Notes under the pieces: model-generated | The model's database searches: none | The model's input: the letters and a program-made list of their open reading frames with translations, nothing else | What the model was told of the DNA's origin: nothing | Translations under genes and position numbers: made by a program | Source of the DNA: Exiguobacterium acetylicum | GTDB lineage: Bacteria; Bacillota; Bacilli; Exiguobacteriales; Exiguobacteriaceae | Length of the DNA stretch: 64,000 nt | NCBI RefSeq assembly: GCF_022170825.1 | Contig: NZ_CP081878.1 | Coordinates: 2,506,001 to 2,570,000 of the forward strand | Direction of reading: 5' to 3' | Shown here: piece after piece, positions 1 through 9,534 of the stretch | How the letters are laid out: every line of letters starts with the position of its first letter | How positions within the stretch are numbered: position 1 is the first letter of the stretch

Positions 1-1898
1 TCAAACGTCTCGCCGATGTGTTGCTCCATATACTCGGCTTTCTTCAACGCATTTGTTTCCCGCTCCGCATCAACCGCACGACGCTCGCGTTTTGACGAAT
101 GATCCGCGATTTCCGGGAGGATCTCTGAGTAACGGTCTTGCGTCTTCTGCGACTTGTCATTGTAGATGACATATTCACGCAACAAACGGTGGACCATTAA
201 GTCTGGGTAACGACGGATCGGTGACGTGAAGTGCGTGTAGTAGTCCGTCGACAGACCGAAGTGACCGATCGGTTCGATGTCGTATTTCGCTTGTTGGAGC
301 GAACGGAGCATGACCGTACTGACGACGGCTTCTTCCGGCTCGCCTTCAACAGCGTTGAGGATCGATTGTAACGTTTTCGGTGCAACTGACTCACCCTTGC
401 GTTCGACGTTGATGCCGAAGTTACCGATGAACTTGAAGAACGTATCGAGACGTTCTGCTTTTGGCTCATCGTGAATCCGGTACATGAACGGCAGTTTTTG
501 ACGCTGAATGTGCTCGGCGACCGTTTCGTTTGCTGCAAGCATGAACTCTTCGATCAGCTTCTCTGCGACCGACCGTTCACGAAGAATGATCTCACTCGTC
601 TTGCCTTCTTCGTTGACGAGAACCTTCGCTTCTGGGAAGTCGAAGTTGATCGCCCCACGACGCGAGCGACGTTCGCGCAGGATTGCTGCGAGTTCCGCCA
701 TCTTGTCGAAGTACTCGACGAGATCTTGGTACTTCGCGATCACTTCTTCGTCTTCGCGTTCGACGATTTTCCGGACGTCCGTATACGTCATCCGTTCTGT
801 CGTCTTGATGACACTCTGGAAAATCTCATGGTTAACGACAGCACCGTTCGCATCGATTTCCATGATACAGCTGAGCGTCAGGCGATCGACGTGCGGATTG
901 AGCGAGCAGATCCCGTTCGATAACCGGTGCGGAATCATCGGGATGACGCGGTCGACGAGATAAACACTCGTTCCGCGCTCACGCGCTTCTTCGTCGAGTG
1001 CTGAATCTTCTTTGACGTAATGCGAGACGTCAGCGATATGGACACCGAGCTCGAAGTTGCCGTTCGCTAATTTCTTAACGTGAACCGCATCATCGAGGTC
1101 TTTCGCGTCCGCCCCATCAATCGTCACCGTCAATTCGTTCCGTAGATCAACGCGTCCGACTAAATCTTTCTCATCGATCTGATCCGGTACAGCGTTCGCC
1201 TCAGCGATCGCTTCCGGTGAGAAGTCGACGTTGATGCCGTGCTTATGGACGATCGACAAGATGTCGACGCCTGGGTCATTCTTGTGACCGATGATTTTCA
1301 AGACTTTCGCCGTTCCCGCGTAGCGACCATCGGGATACTTCGTAATTCGGGCGAGGACTTTATGGCCATCGACGGCACCGAGTGTATCTTCGTTCGCAAC
1401 GACCGGTAAGAACGTCAATTTCGTATCATCCGGTTCGATGTAGGCGATCGATTCGATCCGTCCTTTTGGACTGACGAACGTTCCGACGAAATCGGCTGGT
1501 CCGCGTGAGAGAATCTTGAGTAGTTTCCCCTCGCGACGGTCGCCGCCGTTTGACTCGGCAAACACTTTGACGAGGACACGGTCGCCGTTATAGACGTTCT
1601 TCAGTTCCGGTGCCGGCAAGAAGATATCACCTTCTGAGCCGTCTTCCGGTGAGACGAAGCCGAATCCGCGTTGGTGAACGGAAATCTTCCCTGCGACTTG
1701 ACCGATTTGCGCAAGCGTTCCGTATTTGTTCGAGCGTGTCCGGGCGATCAACGCTTCGTCTTCCATCGCGTTTAGCGTCCGAATCAATTCCTTGAATGCT
1801 TCCGTATCCGCTAGTTCTAGTTTTTTCGTTAATTGATCAATCGACAACGGACGTTCTTCCGTCGTGATGACCGTTAGTATTCGTTCACGTAATTCCAA
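1..1898 (-). CDS. rnr: Ribonuclease R, 3' end cut by window edge
   Basis: Processive 3'-5' exoribonuclease that degrades structured RNA and works with the SmpB/tmRNA system. The start is a TTG at 1896-1898 preceded by a GGAGGTG ribosome site, which overlaps the end of the esterase gene upstream. About 632 residues are visible. In order they hold an N-terminal winged-helix region (LRERILTVI onwards), cold-shock-like OB folds (the HQRGFGFVSPEDG stretch) and the start of the catalytic RNB domain, with the metal-binding IDGADAKDLDDAV motif near residues 258-271. RNase R is usually close to 800 residues, so the end of RNB and the S1 domain lie outside the window. The secG-esterase-rnr order matches Bacillus, where smpB follows. 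Truncation is due to the window, not to mutation. Confidence 0.95.
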   Translation of the reverse strand, partial: MELRERILTVITTEERPLSIDQLTKKLELADTEAFKELIRTLNAMEDEALIARTRSNKYGTLAQIGQVAGKISVHQRGFGFVSPEDGSEGDIFLPAPELKNVYNGDRVLVKVFAESNGGDRREGKLLKILSRGPADFVGTFVSPKGRIESIAYIEPDDTKLTFLPVVANEDTLGAVDGHKVLARITKYPDGRYAGTAKVLKIIGHKNDPGVDILSIVHKHGINVDFSPEAIAEANAVPDQIDEKDLVGRVDLRNELTVTIDGADAKDLDDAVHVKKLANGNFELGVHIADVSHYVKEDSALDEEARERGTSVYLVDRVIPMIPHRLSNGICSLNPHVDRLTLSCIMEIDANGAVVNHEIFQSVIKTTERMTYTDVRKIVEREDEEVIAKYQDLVEYFDKMAELAAILRERRSRRGAINFDFPEAKVLVNEEGKTSEIILRERSVAEKLIEEFMLAANETVAEHIQRQKLPFMYRIHDEPKAERLDTFFKFIGNFGINVERKGESVAPKTLQSILNAVEGEPEEAVVSTVMLRSLQQAKYDIEPIGHFGLSTDYYTHFTSPIRRYPDLMVHRLLREYVIYNDKSQKTQDRYSEILPEIADHSSKRERRAVDAERETNALKKAEYMEQHIGETF

Positions 1899-1912
1899 CG
1901 TGACACCTCCAG

Positions 1913-2653
1913 TTACTTGCTCCAGTTCAATGACTCTAGGAAGTCCAAGATGTCAGAGTGGAGCTGGTCTTTTTCTTTGTCGAGCGTAATGACGTGACCT
2001 GAGTTCTCATACCAGATCAGTTCTTTTTGGAAGGCACTGACTCCATCATGAATGATGTTCGCAGAGTCGGTGTTGATCATGTGATCATTGCGCGCTTGGA
2101 CGACGAGCGTCGGTGCGTAGACGTCCTCTAGCGAATCGCGTGTCTCACGCAGCAGTTCCTGCAAGTCCTTCAAGGTCGGCATCGGTTCAAAGGACGCCAT
2201 CTCTTGGTCGATCTCTTCTTGCGATTTGCCTTCTCGCTTCTTGAATTCTCGTGCGTACTCGGTGACTCCTGCATACATGACTTCTTCACTTTTGATGTAG
2301 GCGGGTGCACACATCGGGATGACCGCTTTGACCGGACGGTTCATCGATAACTTTAGCGACATGACGCCACCAAGCGACAGTCCGCAAACGGCGATTTCGT
2401 CATAGCCTTTATCGACGAGTTCCTGATATCCGGCAAGGACATCCTGCCACCAGTCGGCTGGCCCGGTCTTCGTCAGCTCTTCGGGTGGGGCAGCGTGCCC
2501 TTTATATTGTGGTGCGAGGGACGTATAGCCCTGCTTTTGCAAGTAGCGACCGAGGATGCGGACATCCGCGCTCGATCCCGTGAATCCGTGTAATAGTAAA
2601 ACGGCACGTGGGCCGGCTTCGAAAAAGAATGGTTTCGGTAAAGTGATTTTCAT
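1913..2653 (-). CDS. est: Carboxylesterase, Est30/YvaK type
   Basis: Cytoplasmic alpha/beta-hydrolase that cleaves short and medium chain esters. The 246-residue protein has the family's HGFTG oxyanion region (H22-G26), the nucleophile elbow GLSLGG with Ser93, Asp190 in ARNDHMI and His220 in NSGH. That spacing is the one known for Geobacillus Est30. A GAGGGGGA ribosome site precedes the ATG. It lies between secG and rnr as in other Bacillales, and the rnr ribosome site starts inside its last codons, so the two are probably co-expressed. The natural substrate cannot be told from sequence. Confidence 0.92.
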   Translation of the reverse strand: MKITLPKPFFFEAGPRAVLLLHGFTGSSADVRILGRYLQKQGYTSLAPQYKGHAAPPEELTKTGPADWWQDVLAGYQELVDKGYDEIAVCGLSLGGVMSLKLSMNRPVKAVIPMCAPAYIKSEEVMYAGVTEYAREFKKREGKSQEEIDQEMASFEPMPTLKDLQELLRETRDSLEDVYAPTLVVQARNDHMINTDSANIIHDGVSAFQKELIWYENSGHVITLDKEKDQLHSDILDFLESLNWSK

Positions 2654-2714
2654 AAAATGATTCCCCCTCTAACTCTATACCCCATATCCGAAAAAAATGA
2701 ATATCGAGAAATAC

Positions 2715-2747
2715 AAAAAACGACAGCGCGATCATACGGCTGTCGTT
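2715..2747 (-). terminator. Terminator after secG
   Basis: Stem of CGACAGC (2721-2727) with GCTGTCG (2739-2745), extended by A-T pairs. A run of six A residues at 2715-2720 becomes the U tract on the minus strand. It separates secG from the esterase gene. Confidence 0.85.
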
Positions 2748-2754
2748 TCAATGC

Positions 2755-2988
2755 TCACTTATAAAAAGCGACGAGTAACGCCAAGATGAAGAGTAATGCT
2801 CCTAAGATAGACGCCACACGATTTAGGACCGCATCCAAGCCACGAGCTTTTTGGCGACCAAATAATTGTTCTGCTCCACCCGTCAATGCTCCGAGTCCGG
2901 TCGTACGACCCGACATCAATAGAACGACGATGATGAGAAGAACGGAAACGACGATGAGGCCGACAAGAGCCACGTTATGAATGATCAT
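2755..2988 (-). CDS. secG: Preprotein translocase subunit SecG
   Basis: Small membrane subunit of the SecYEG channel. The 77-residue protein has two hydrophobic segments (about residues 4-25 and 55-75) flanking the conserved cytoplasmic loop with GLGALTGGAEQLFG. I chose the ATG at 2988 because a GGAGG site sits 7 nt upstream; the longer frame would add 21 residues with no ribosome site. A promoter and a terminator frame it as a single gene. SecA, the motor of the same translocon, is encoded at 47609-50128. Confidence 0.95.
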   Translation of the reverse strand: MIIHNVALVGLIVVSVLLIIVVLLMSGRTTGLGALTGGAEQLFGRQKARGLDAVLNRVASILGALLFILALLVAFYK

Positions 2989-3022
2989 CGATGATCCTCC
3001 TTCAGTAATATACGCTTCTTTC

Positions 3023-3051
3023 ATTATAGAGAAAAACAAGTACGGGAACAA
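3023..3051 (-). promoter_or_regulatory. Sigma-A promoter of secG
   Basis: Read on the minus strand, TTGTTC (3046-3051), a 17-nt spacer and TATAAT (3023-3028) lie about 35 nt upstream of the secG ATG. Confidence 0.75.
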
Positions 3052-3092
3052 GGAATAGATTTAGGAACTTTTTCCTGCCTTCTCTGCCTGAC

Positions 3093-3129
3093 GAAAAGAG
3101 ACACCTGAATCGTCGACTCAGGTGTCTCA
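3093..3129 (-). terminator. Terminator of the rbs operon
   Basis: Perfect 11-bp stem GAGACACCTGA (3099-3109) with TCAGGTGTCTC (3119-3129) and a 9-nt loop, followed on the minus strand by TCTTTTCG. It lies directly after the rbsB stop. Confidence 0.88.
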
Positions 3130-3134
3130 TCTCC

Positions 3135-4052
3135 TTATTGTTTGATCAATTCGAGATCGACTGGGATGTTCTTCTCGACTTTGTCGCCTTTTAAGTGCTT
3201 GATTGCTGTTTCGACACCCATCTTGCCGATTTCAGTCGGTTTTTGAGCGATCGTTCCTGCCATTTTTCCGTCTTTGACGGCTTTGACCGCATCATCCGTT
3301 GCATCGAAGCCGATGACTTTCACATCATTCAGACCCGCTGCTTTTAACGCTTCAACCGCACCGAGTGCCATCTCATCGTTGTGCGCGAAGACGGCTTTGA
3401 TGTCTTTGTTGTTTTGGAGGATGTTCTCCATGACCGACAATCCTTTTGCCCGGTCGAAGTTTGCTGCTTGTTTTGCGACGACGTCAAGTTTACCGTCGAC
3501 CGCTTCATGGAACCCTTTACCGCGGTCGCGTGTTGCGGATGCTCCTGGAATTCCTTCAAGTTCAACGACTTTCGCTTTATCGCCAACGAGTTCGATCATG
3601 TACTCACCAGCTTGTTTCCCACCCGCGACGTTATCCGACGCGATGTGTGCGACGACATCGCCTGCTTCTGCGTTCCGGTCAACTGTGATGACGGGGATGT
3701 TTGCATCATTTGCTGTTTGGACGGCTGCACCGACTGCTGCTGAGTCCGTTGGGTTGATCAAAATGAGATCGACTTTCTTTTGCACCATGTCTTCGATGTC
3801 GCTTGCTTGTTTTGCTGCATCATCTTGTGCATCGGCGACTTGAAGTGTTGCGCCTTGTGCTTTGGCTTCTTGTTCTGCCCCTTCTTTTAACGAGACGAAG
3901 AATGGATTGTTGAGGGTTGAAATCGAAAGACCAATCTTGAAGTCCTTCGTCTTCTTCTTCGTTTCGCCGTTGCTGCTGCCTGGCTGTTCCGTCGAACAGG
4001 CTGCTGCGAAGACCATTAATGCCATCATGACGACTGCAAGTAGTTTTTTCAT
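3135..4052 (-). CDS. rbsB: Ribose ABC transporter substrate-binding lipoprotein
   Basis: Extracytoplasmic ribose receptor that delivers sugar to the RbsAC importer. The 305-residue protein begins with a lipoprotein signal peptide (MKKLLAVV...) ending in the lipobox AAAC with Cys19. The mature part has the type I periplasmic-binding fold with the typical GLSISTLNNPFF start and DRNAEAGD and HNDEMALGA segments of the ribose/galactose group. It is the last gene of the rbs operon, 27 nt after rbsC, and a strong terminator follows. The operon partners make ribose the likely ligand. Confidence 0.95.
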   Translation of the reverse strand: MKKLLAVVMMALMVFAAACSTEQPGSSNGETKKKTKDFKIGLSISTLNNPFFVSLKEGAEQEAKAQGATLQVADAQDDAAKQASDIEDMVQKKVDLILINPTDSAAVGAAVQTANDANIPVITVDRNAEAGDVVAHIASDNVAGGKQAGEYMIELVGDKAKVVELEGIPGASATRDRGKGFHEAVDGKLDVVAKQAANFDRAKGLSVMENILQNNKDIKAVFAHNDEMALGAVEALKAAGLNDVKVIGFDATDDAVKAVKDGKMAGTIAQKPTEIGKMGVETAIKHLKGDKVEKNIPVDLELIKQ

Positions 4053-4079
4053 CTGTAATTCCTCCTTTTTGAGTGTGGG

Positions 4080-5048
4080 TTACGCTGCTTGTTTCCGGTC
4101 CGCGAGTACCGCGAACAAAATGACTAAACCTTTGACGACGAGTTGGAAGAACGAGGAGACACCTAGCAAGTTGAGTCCGTTGTTCAGTGTTCCGATGATC
4201 AAGGCACCAATCAAGGTACCGACAATCCAGCCACGACCACCTGAGAGGCTCGTCCCGCCAAGGACGACCGCTGCGATGGCGTCGAGTTCGTACGATGTCC
4301 CTGCCGTCGGCTGCGCCGAGTTCAGACGAGACGTCAGGATGATTCCGGCAAGTGCTGCCATCAAGCCAGAGAGTGAGTAAATCATGATTTTGACTTTATT
4401 GACTTGAATCCCCATCAACTTCGCTGCTTCTTCGTTACCGCCGATCGCATACGTATAGCGACCAAACGTCGTCTTTTTCAAGATGAAGTAGAGAACCGCA
4501 AAGGCAAGCAACATCGTTAGGACCGGTACTGGGAAGATCCAGAAGTAGCCGCGTCCAAACAGTTCGAACCAGCCACCTTGGCTAAGTCCGGTGATCGGTT
4601 TCCCGTCCGTATAGACGAGCGTCAAGCCTCGGAAGATCGTCATCGTCGCAAGTGTTGCGATGAACGGTGCGACTTTCCCGAGTGAGATGACCATTCCGTT
4701 CAACGCACCCATGACAGCTCCGACGATCAATCCGGCAAGAACAGCGATCAACGCTGACGTTCCGTCCGTCATCAGACCCGCGACGAAGGCGGACGAGAGC
4801 GCAAGAATCGAGCCGACCGATAAATCAATCCCACCCGTCAGAATGACGAACGTCATCCCGAAGGCAATCAAGGCATTGATCGAGACTTGCCGTAAGATGT
4901 TAAATAAATTATTCAATGTTAAAAAGTCCGGTTCCATGATCGAGACGACGAGGACGATCGCGAACAATCCTGCGAGTGGTCCAAGCTTTTGTCCGATCCC
5001 AAGACGTCTCGGTTTTGCTTCCGTTACCTTGCCTTGCATCAATTCCAT
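4080..5048 (-). CDS. rbsC: Ribose ABC transporter permease
   Basis: Membrane permease of the ribose importer. The 322-residue protein is almost entirely hydrophobic helices and carries the family signature GGIDLSVGSILALS near residue 75 and the late GGTSLSGGRG loop that contacts the ATPase. I start at the ATG at 5048, preceded by GGAGG at 8 nt, rather than the longer frame that overlaps rbsA. The rbsA stop (TGA, 5050-5052) is one base upstream, so the genes are translationally coupled. Confidence 0.95.
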   Translation of the reverse strand: MELMQGKVTEAKPRRLGIGQKLGPLAGLFAIVLVVSIMEPDFLTLNNLFNILRQVSINALIAFGMTFVILTGGIDLSVGSILALSSAFVAGLMTDGTSALIAVLAGLIVGAVMGALNGMVISLGKVAPFIATLATMTIFRGLTLVYTDGKPITGLSQGGWFELFGRGYFWIFPVPVLTMLLAFAVLYFILKKTTFGRYTYAIGGNEEAAKLMGIQVNKVKIMIYSLSGLMAALAGIILTSRLNSAQPTAGTSYELDAIAAVVLGGTSLSGGRGWIVGTLIGALIIGTLNNGLNLLGVSSFFQLVVKGLVILFAVLADRKQAA

Positions 5049-5049
5049 A

Positions 5050-6528
5050 TCATTGTCCTCCTGTCGCAAGTGTCATGATGCTTTCTTGCGTCGCTTCCTG
5101 TCGTGTCAACATGCCGCTCATCTTGCCTTCGCGCATGACGTAGACCCGGTCGCTCATCCCGAGAATCTCCGGGAGGTCCGAGCTGACCATAATGATTGCG
5201 ACCCCCGCCGCAGCGAGTTCGTTCATGATGAGGTAAATCTCTTTCTTCGCCCCGACGTCGACACCACGTGTCGGTTCGTCGAGAATCAAGACTTTCGGTT
5301 GTGTCCCGAGCCATTTCGCGAGGACGACCTTCTGTTGGTTCCCCCCGGACAGTGACTTCGCCGGTTGGTCCATCGAGCTGTGGCGGACCGAGAGCGACTT
5401 CAAGTACCCTTCCGCAAAATCACGTTCTGCCTGATCTTTGATGACACCAGATCTTGATAACGAACGAATCGTCGGCAGCGAAATGTTCTCACGCAGTGAA
5501 AAGTCGAGGAACAACCCTTCGCCTTTGCGGTCTTCAGTCAAAAAGCCGATGCCCTGTCGGATCGCGTCGTACGGTGTCTTAATCTTCAGCGACTGTCCGT
5601 TCAGTTCGATCGTCCCCTCTTTCAGGCGATCGACCCCGAACAATCCGCGCATCACTTCCGTCCGCCCAGCACCCATCAAACCTGAGAAGCCGATGATTTC
5701 ACCCGCCTTGACGGAGAACGAAACATCGTCAAACCGTTTCCCGCTCGCCTGTTTGACCTCAAGGACGGTCGCACCAATCGAAACGTCACGATCCGGATAA
5801 CGTTCTCCCATCTCACGACCAACCATCTCTCGGACGATCTGTTCGAACGATGTATCGGGAATCGCGTGCGTCGAGACGGAAATCCCGTCCCGTAAGACCG
5901 TGATCCGGTCGCAAAGCTCGAAGATTTCCTCCATCCGGTGCGAGATATAGACGATCGAGACGCCTTGATTACGCAGTGCCGTCGCGACGCTGAATAAAGC
6001 GCGAATTTCCCGCTCTGTCAGTGCGGCTGTCGGTTCATCCATGATGATGACCTTCGCGTCCGTCATCAAGGCTTTCGCGATTTCGATCATCTGTTGTTGA
6101 CCGACCGATAACGTCCGGGCGAGCTGATCGACGTCCATGAAGACGTTCAATTCGGCGAGTTCCCGTTCTGCCTGGCGCTTCATCTCCCCTTGCTTGAGAA
6201 TCCCGAAGCGTGACTTCAGTTCCCGTCCGAGGAACAAGTTCTCCGTCACCGTCAAATCCGGGAGGATGTTCAGCTCCTGGTGGATGAAGGCAATCCCCGC
6301 CTCTTCGGCAAGCTTCGGGTTCTTATACTCGACGTCCTGTCCATCGACGCGAATCGTCCCCGCGTCCGCTTTATGGACACCGGTCAAAATCTTCATCAAT
6401 GTCGATTTCCCGGCACCGTTCTCTCCCATCAAGGCATGAATCTCACCCGCTGCGAGGTCGAAGTCAACGCCTTTGAGGACGGGAACAGGACCGAATGCTT
6501 TTTTAATACCTGTCATCTCGATACGCAT
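5050..6528 (-). CDS. rbsA: Ribose ABC transporter double ATPase
   Basis: ATP-binding subunit that energises ribose uptake. The 492 residues form two fused ABC domains. The first has Walker A GENGAGKS (35-42), signature LSVGQQQ and Walker [11 protein letters not shown]. The second has the degenerate Walker [10 protein letters not shown], signature LSGGNQQK and [12 protein letters not shown] degenerate second Walker A is normal for this sugar family. It sits between rbsD (12-nt gap) and rbsC. Confidence 0.96.
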   Translation of the reverse strand: MRIEMTGIKKAFGPVPVLKGVDFDLAAGEIHALMGENGAGKSTLMKILTGVHKADAGTIRVDGQDVEYKNPKLAEEAGIAFIHQELNILPDLTVTENLFLGRELKSRFGILKQGEMKRQAERELAELNVFMDVDQLARTLSVGQQQMIEIAKALMTDAKVIIMDEPTAALTEREIRALFSVATALRNQGVSIVYISHRMEEIFELCDRITVLRDGISVSTHAIPDTSFEQIVREMVGREMGERYPDRDVSIGATVLEVKQASGKRFDDVSFSVKAGEIIGFSGLMGAGRTEVMRGLFGVDRLKEGTIELNGQSLKIKTPYDAIRQGIGFLTEDRKGEGLFLDFSLRENISLPTIRSLSRSGVIKDQAERDFAEGYLKSLSVRHSSMDQPAKSLSGGNQQKVVLAKWLGTQPKVLILDEPTRGVDVGAKKEIYLIMNELAAAGVAIIMVSSDLPEILGMSDRVYVMREGKMSGMLTRQEATQESIMTLATGGQ

Positions 6529-6540
6529 TACTCGACCCCC

Positions 6541-6930
6541 TTAAAAGATTACGCCGGAATGGAAGATGACATTTGCGTACGGTGTCGCTTCCCCGGTCCG
6601 GATGATGACCTTCGCCTGCTGCGTCAATTTCTTGAACTCCTCGTGTGAGACGAACGTTCTCTCGATCTTCATGTCTTCCAGTGCCTCAAGGACGTTCGGA
6701 TTCGCTTCCTTGATCTCCGTCGCGAGTGTCAGTTGTTCGATCGCCATGTCACCAGCAACGACACGGACGACATCGAGAAATGACGGTGTGCCAAGTTCAA
6801 GTGCTAAATCGATTCGTGCAACACCGTCTGGAATCGGTAAGCCGCAATCGGCGATGACGATCGTATCGGTATGACCAAGATCGGTCAGAACTTTGCTAAT
6901 ATGACTGTTTAAGATACCGTGTTTCTTCAT
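6541..6930 (-). CDS. rbsD: D-ribose pyranase
   Basis: Converts the beta-pyranose form of ribose to the furanose form that ribokinase uses. The 129-residue protein is full length for RbsD and starts with the diagnostic [15 protein letters not shown]. The catalytic His20 (LGHTD) and Asp28 (IADCGLPIP) are present. Its first 4 nt overlap the end of rbsK, which suggests coupled translation. Confidence 0.95.
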   Translation of the reverse strand: MKKHGILNSHISKVLTDLGHTDTIVIADCGLPIPDGVARIDLALELGTPSFLDVVRVVAGDMAIEQLTLATEIKEANPNVLEALEDMKIERTFVSHEEFKKLTQQAKVIIRTGEATPYANVIFHSGVIF

Positions 6931-7805
6931 GCGTCTCCCTCCATCTGTTCCCGTGTCGGCATGCCGCCTTGAGCGCCGAGCGCGCGGATGGATAAGCCGG
7001 CTGCCCGGTTCGCGAAACGAATTGCCTCAACAAGTGGTTGTCCTTCGGTTAACGCGACGGCTAAGGCGCCATTGAACGTATCCCCTGCTCCTGTCGTATC
7101 GACGACCGTCGTCTCGATTGCTGGAATCGTCACGATCGACTCTCCGTCGTAGAAGCGTGCCCCACGACTGCCTTCGGTCACAATCAGTTTATTCGGGTAT
7201 TCCATCAGCCAATGTTCGATCGGCTGGTCTTGTCCGAAGATCAAGCCACATTCATGTTCGTTTGGCGTTAAGTACGTCACGTGTTCAATCAATTCCGGAC
7301 TGAGTGACATCGCGGGTGCTGGATTCAAGACGACTGGAATGCCGGCTGCATGTGCTTCGCGAGCCACAGTCTCGACCGTTTCGATTGGAATCTCGAGCTG
7401 GAGTAAGATGATTTCACTGTCCGTCAGAATCGGTGCGAGTACGTCAGGCGTAAATTGCACATGTTGATTGGCAGACTGGACGACGACGATCGAGTTGTCG
7501 CCTTCAGCGAGCGTGATATGTGCAGTTCCTGTCCGTTCCCCTTCAATCGTTTGCAAGTGTGTCGTCTGTACCCCTTGCGTCTTGAAGTTTTCGCGGATCG
7601 CTTCGCCGTTCGCATCACTGCCGACGCAACCGATCATTTCGACGGTACTGCCGAGACGCGCGACTGCTACGGCTTGGTTCGCACCCTTTCCGCCCGGTAC
7701 GGTATGAAAGGCATCCCCGATGACCGTTTCACCTGCGCCTGGGCGGCGTTTACTTTCAACGACGAGATCCATCGAGATACTGCCGATGACACTGATTTGT
7801 TTCAT
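6927..7805 (-). CDS. rbsK: Ribokinase
   Basis: Phosphorylates D-ribose to ribose-5-phosphate, the entry into the pentose phosphate pathway. The 292-residue PfkB-family kinase has Asp13, the GGKGANQ motif (38-44) and the GAGD anion hole with the catalytic base Asp242, followed by TFNGAL. It overlaps rbsR upstream and rbsD downstream by 4 nt each, giving a tightly coupled rbsRKD unit. Confidence 0.96.
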   Translation of the reverse strand: MKQISVIGSISMDLVVESKRRPGAGETVIGDAFHTVPGGKGANQAVAVARLGSTVEMIGCVGSDANGEAIRENFKTQGVQTTHLQTIEGERTGTAHITLAEGDNSIVVVQSANQHVQFTPDVLAPILTDSEIILLQLEIPIETVETVAREAHAAGIPVVLNPAPAMSLSPELIEHVTYLTPNEHECGLIFGQDQPIEHWLMEYPNKLIVTEGSRGARFYDGESIVTIPAIETTVVDTTGAGDTFNGALAVALTEGQPLVEAIRFANRAAGLSIRALGAQGGMPTREQMEGDA

Positions 7806-8782
7806 GCTTCCTCATCCTTCCGTTTCGTCGTTTCCCGTTCGATGATCTCAACCGTCAACTCATGATGAACGGCAGCAATCGGTGTGCCCTCAATCCGTTG
7901 AATCAAGAGTTTCGCGGCCAGCTCTCCCATTTGATAGATCGGCTGCGCAATCGTCGTCAACGGTGGTGAAATCATTTGACCGAGTTCGATACCGTCATAG
8001 CCAATAACTTGTAGTTCGTCCGGAATCGTGATCCCGCGCTCTGCAGCGACTTGCACCGTTGCTGCGGCAATGACATCACTCGCAGCAAAGATCCCGTTGC
8101 AATGATAGTGATCAAAGAGATAGTTCGCTGCGTCGAGCGCCCCTTGAAAGTGGAACGGTGACTCGATGCTTGCAACGAGATGAGTTCCGGCGATCTCTTC
8201 GAAACCGTCCCGTCGTTTTTTGATCGTCGGGAGTTTCGATGGACCACTGATGACGGCTAATTCAGTTGCACCAGCTTCCAGTAGAAGCGAAGCCGCCTTC
8301 TTCCCGCCCTCGTATCCGTTTGACGTCACCGTCGGAATAGCTCCTTGTAACACACGGTCTAACGCTACGACCGGCACTTCGAGTTCTTCATAGTTCGGAT
8401 TATTCGAGTAGTTCGTCGTGATGATCAATCCGTCGACATGCATCGCCTCGAGTGACTTGATATATTCGCGTTCTTTCTGAAACTGTTCGTCTGTGTTACA
8501 CAAAATGACCTGAAAACCATGTTGATGTGCCATATCTTCCACAGCTCGAGCGAGTTGTGGGAAGAACGGGTTCGTGATGTCTGGAACGATCAAACCGATC
8601 AGTCCGGACCGTTTTTGGAACAACGATCGCGCGACCCGATTCGGTCGATAATCCAATTGTTTGATTGCCTGAAGCACCGCCTTACGCGATTTCTCGCTGA
8701 CATAACCCTTTTCATTCATGACGCGTGAGACCGTCGCGACGGAGACATGTGCCGCTTTCGCTACTTCCCGGATGGTCGACAT
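7802..8782 (-). CDS. rbsR: LacI-family ribose operon repressor
   Basis: Transcriptional repressor of the rbs operon, released by ribose or a phosphorylated derivative. The 326-residue protein has an N-terminal LacI helix-turn-helix (TIREVAKAAHVSVATVSRVM, residues 3-22) and a periplasmic-binding-like effector domain (GLIVPDITNPFFPQLA onwards). I use the ATG at 8782, which follows GAGGTGG, because it places the HTH at the terminus as in all family members; the longer frame would add 23 residues and run back across the promoter. It is the first gene of the operon it should control, and a perfect 18-bp palindrome lies in its own promoter. Confidence 0.93.
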   Translation of the reverse strand: MSTIREVAKAAHVSVATVSRVMNEKGYVSEKSRKAVLQAIKQLDYRPNRVARSLFQKRSGLIGLIVPDITNPFFPQLARAVEDMAHQHGFQVILCNTDEQFQKEREYIKSLEAMHVDGLIITTNYSNNPNYEELEVPVVALDRVLQGAIPTVTSNGYEGGKKAASLLLEAGATELAVISGPSKLPTIKKRRDGFEEIAGTHLVASIESPFHFQGALDAANYLFDHYHCNGIFAASDVIAAATVQVAAERGITIPDELQVIGYDGIELGQMISPPLTTIAQPIYQMGELAAKLLIQRIEGTPIAAVHHELTVEIIERETTKRKDEEA

Positions 8783-8802
8783 GTTTCGCCACCTCTTTCT
8801 TT

Positions 8803-8816
8803 TGATAACGCTTACA
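8803..8816 (-). promoter_or_regulatory. Probable cre site for CcpA
   Basis: TGATAACGCTTACA matches the Bacillus catabolite-responsive element TGWAARCGYTWNCW at all but one position. It lies just downstream of the rbs -10 box, around the expected transcription start, a location typical of repression by CcpA. Confidence 0.7.
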
Positions 8817-8822
8817 AGAATC

Positions 8823-8851
8823 ATCATATTGTGTAACCGGTTACACATCAA
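8823..8851 (-). promoter_or_regulatory. Sigma-A promoter of the rbs operon
   Basis: Minus strand TTGATG (8846-8851), a 17-nt spacer and TATGAT (8823-8828). The spacer is almost wholly the RbsR-type palindrome. AT-rich DNA lies upstream of the -35. Confidence 0.8.
8830..8847. promoter_or_regulatory. RbsR operator, perfect 18-bp palindrome
   Basis: TGTGTAACCGGTTACACA is a perfect inverted repeat with the central CG step typical of LacI-family operators. It fills the spacer between -35 and -10, so a bound repressor would block polymerase directly. Confidence 0.85.
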
Positions 8852-8903
8852 TCTTTTTTATATAAAATATATTTTATTTTTTTCGAGTCCTCGGATTGGA
8901 CTA

Positions 8904-8931
8904 TAAAAAAGAAGCCTGACGCGGCGTCAGA
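8904..8931 (-). terminator. Terminator of the 8972-9211 gene
   Basis: Stem CTGACG/CGTCAG at 8916-8930 with a 3-nt loop, followed on the minus strand by CTTCTTTTTT. Confidence 0.75.
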
Positions 8932-8971
8932 CTTACAATCATTCCGTATGATCATCACTTTGAATCATGTC

Positions 8972-9211
8972 TTAAATAAAGACAATCAGTGAAAGACCAA
9001 TCAAAATATTAATGAATCCTAACCCATCCGTCGCTTTCGTGTACAATGACGGTTTATCTTTTTTGACGCTGTCGTTTAGAAACATCAACGTCACAGCAAT
9101 AACGGTCGTGATGCCGAGTGGTGCATTCAAAAAACTATCGGAATACGTAAATAAGTTATTCGTAATGTAGACACTGTTCAAAATGGATAAACCAAATAAT
9201 ACTTTCTGCAT
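8972..9211 (-). CDS. Small membrane protein, DUF3953-like
   Basis: A 79-residue protein with three hydrophobic segments (about residues 2-20, 32-46 and 62-79), separated by short charged loops, including DSVKKDKPS. Length and pattern resemble the small DUF3953 membrane proteins of Bacillales, but that assignment is tentative and no function is known. I start at the ATG at 9211, preceded by AGGAGTG. It has its own terminator and stands alone. Confidence 0.6.
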   Translation of the reverse strand: MQKVLFGLSILNSVYITNNLFTYSDSFLNAPLGITTVIAVTLMFLNDSVKKDKPSLYTKATDGLGFINILIGLSLIVFI

Positions 9212-9534
9212 ACAAGTCACTCCTATAATCACCAGGATCTTACGAAACCAACTAAGATCTGATTTCGCTCTCCCTCTATTATAGAATATTCTTCCAGTTA
9301 CTCTTCCTTACACTATTGAAAGAAAGTATTTGGAGGTATACGCAAATACACCGTAAGACAGCGTCACGCCATCTTACGGTGTATTGATTGTCAGATTAGA
9401 TAGCACTAGACGATTGATTTTCAGAAAAGACGGAGACTCCTGCGGGAATAGCGGAATAGGTAAGACCCCGCAGGAGCATTACGCGACGAGGAGGCTTGCC
9501 TTCCGCCCGCGGAAAGTGACATCTTGGACGAAAA
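9212..9534. other. Intergenic stretch with hairpin and repeat element
   Basis: A 323-bp gap with no credible gene. It holds the 5' region of the small membrane gene (an AT-rich stretch with TATAAT-like sequence near 9277-9286), a perfect 14-bp stem-loop at 9345-9385 and the structured repeat at 9413-9539. A short frame across 9384-9656 is only the readthrough of the repeat and is not coding. Confidence 0.7.
9345..9385. repeat. Perfect 14-bp inverted repeat (stem-loop)
   Basis: AATACACCGTAAGA (9345-9358) pairs perfectly with TCTTACGGTGTATT (9372-9385) around a 13-nt loop. Neither side has a convincing U tract, so it is not a classical terminator. Its role is unclear. Confidence 0.75.

Noticed and set aside
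1-1898. Truncated rnr pseudogene
   Set aside because: The frame is open to the window edge; the missing end is due to the window.
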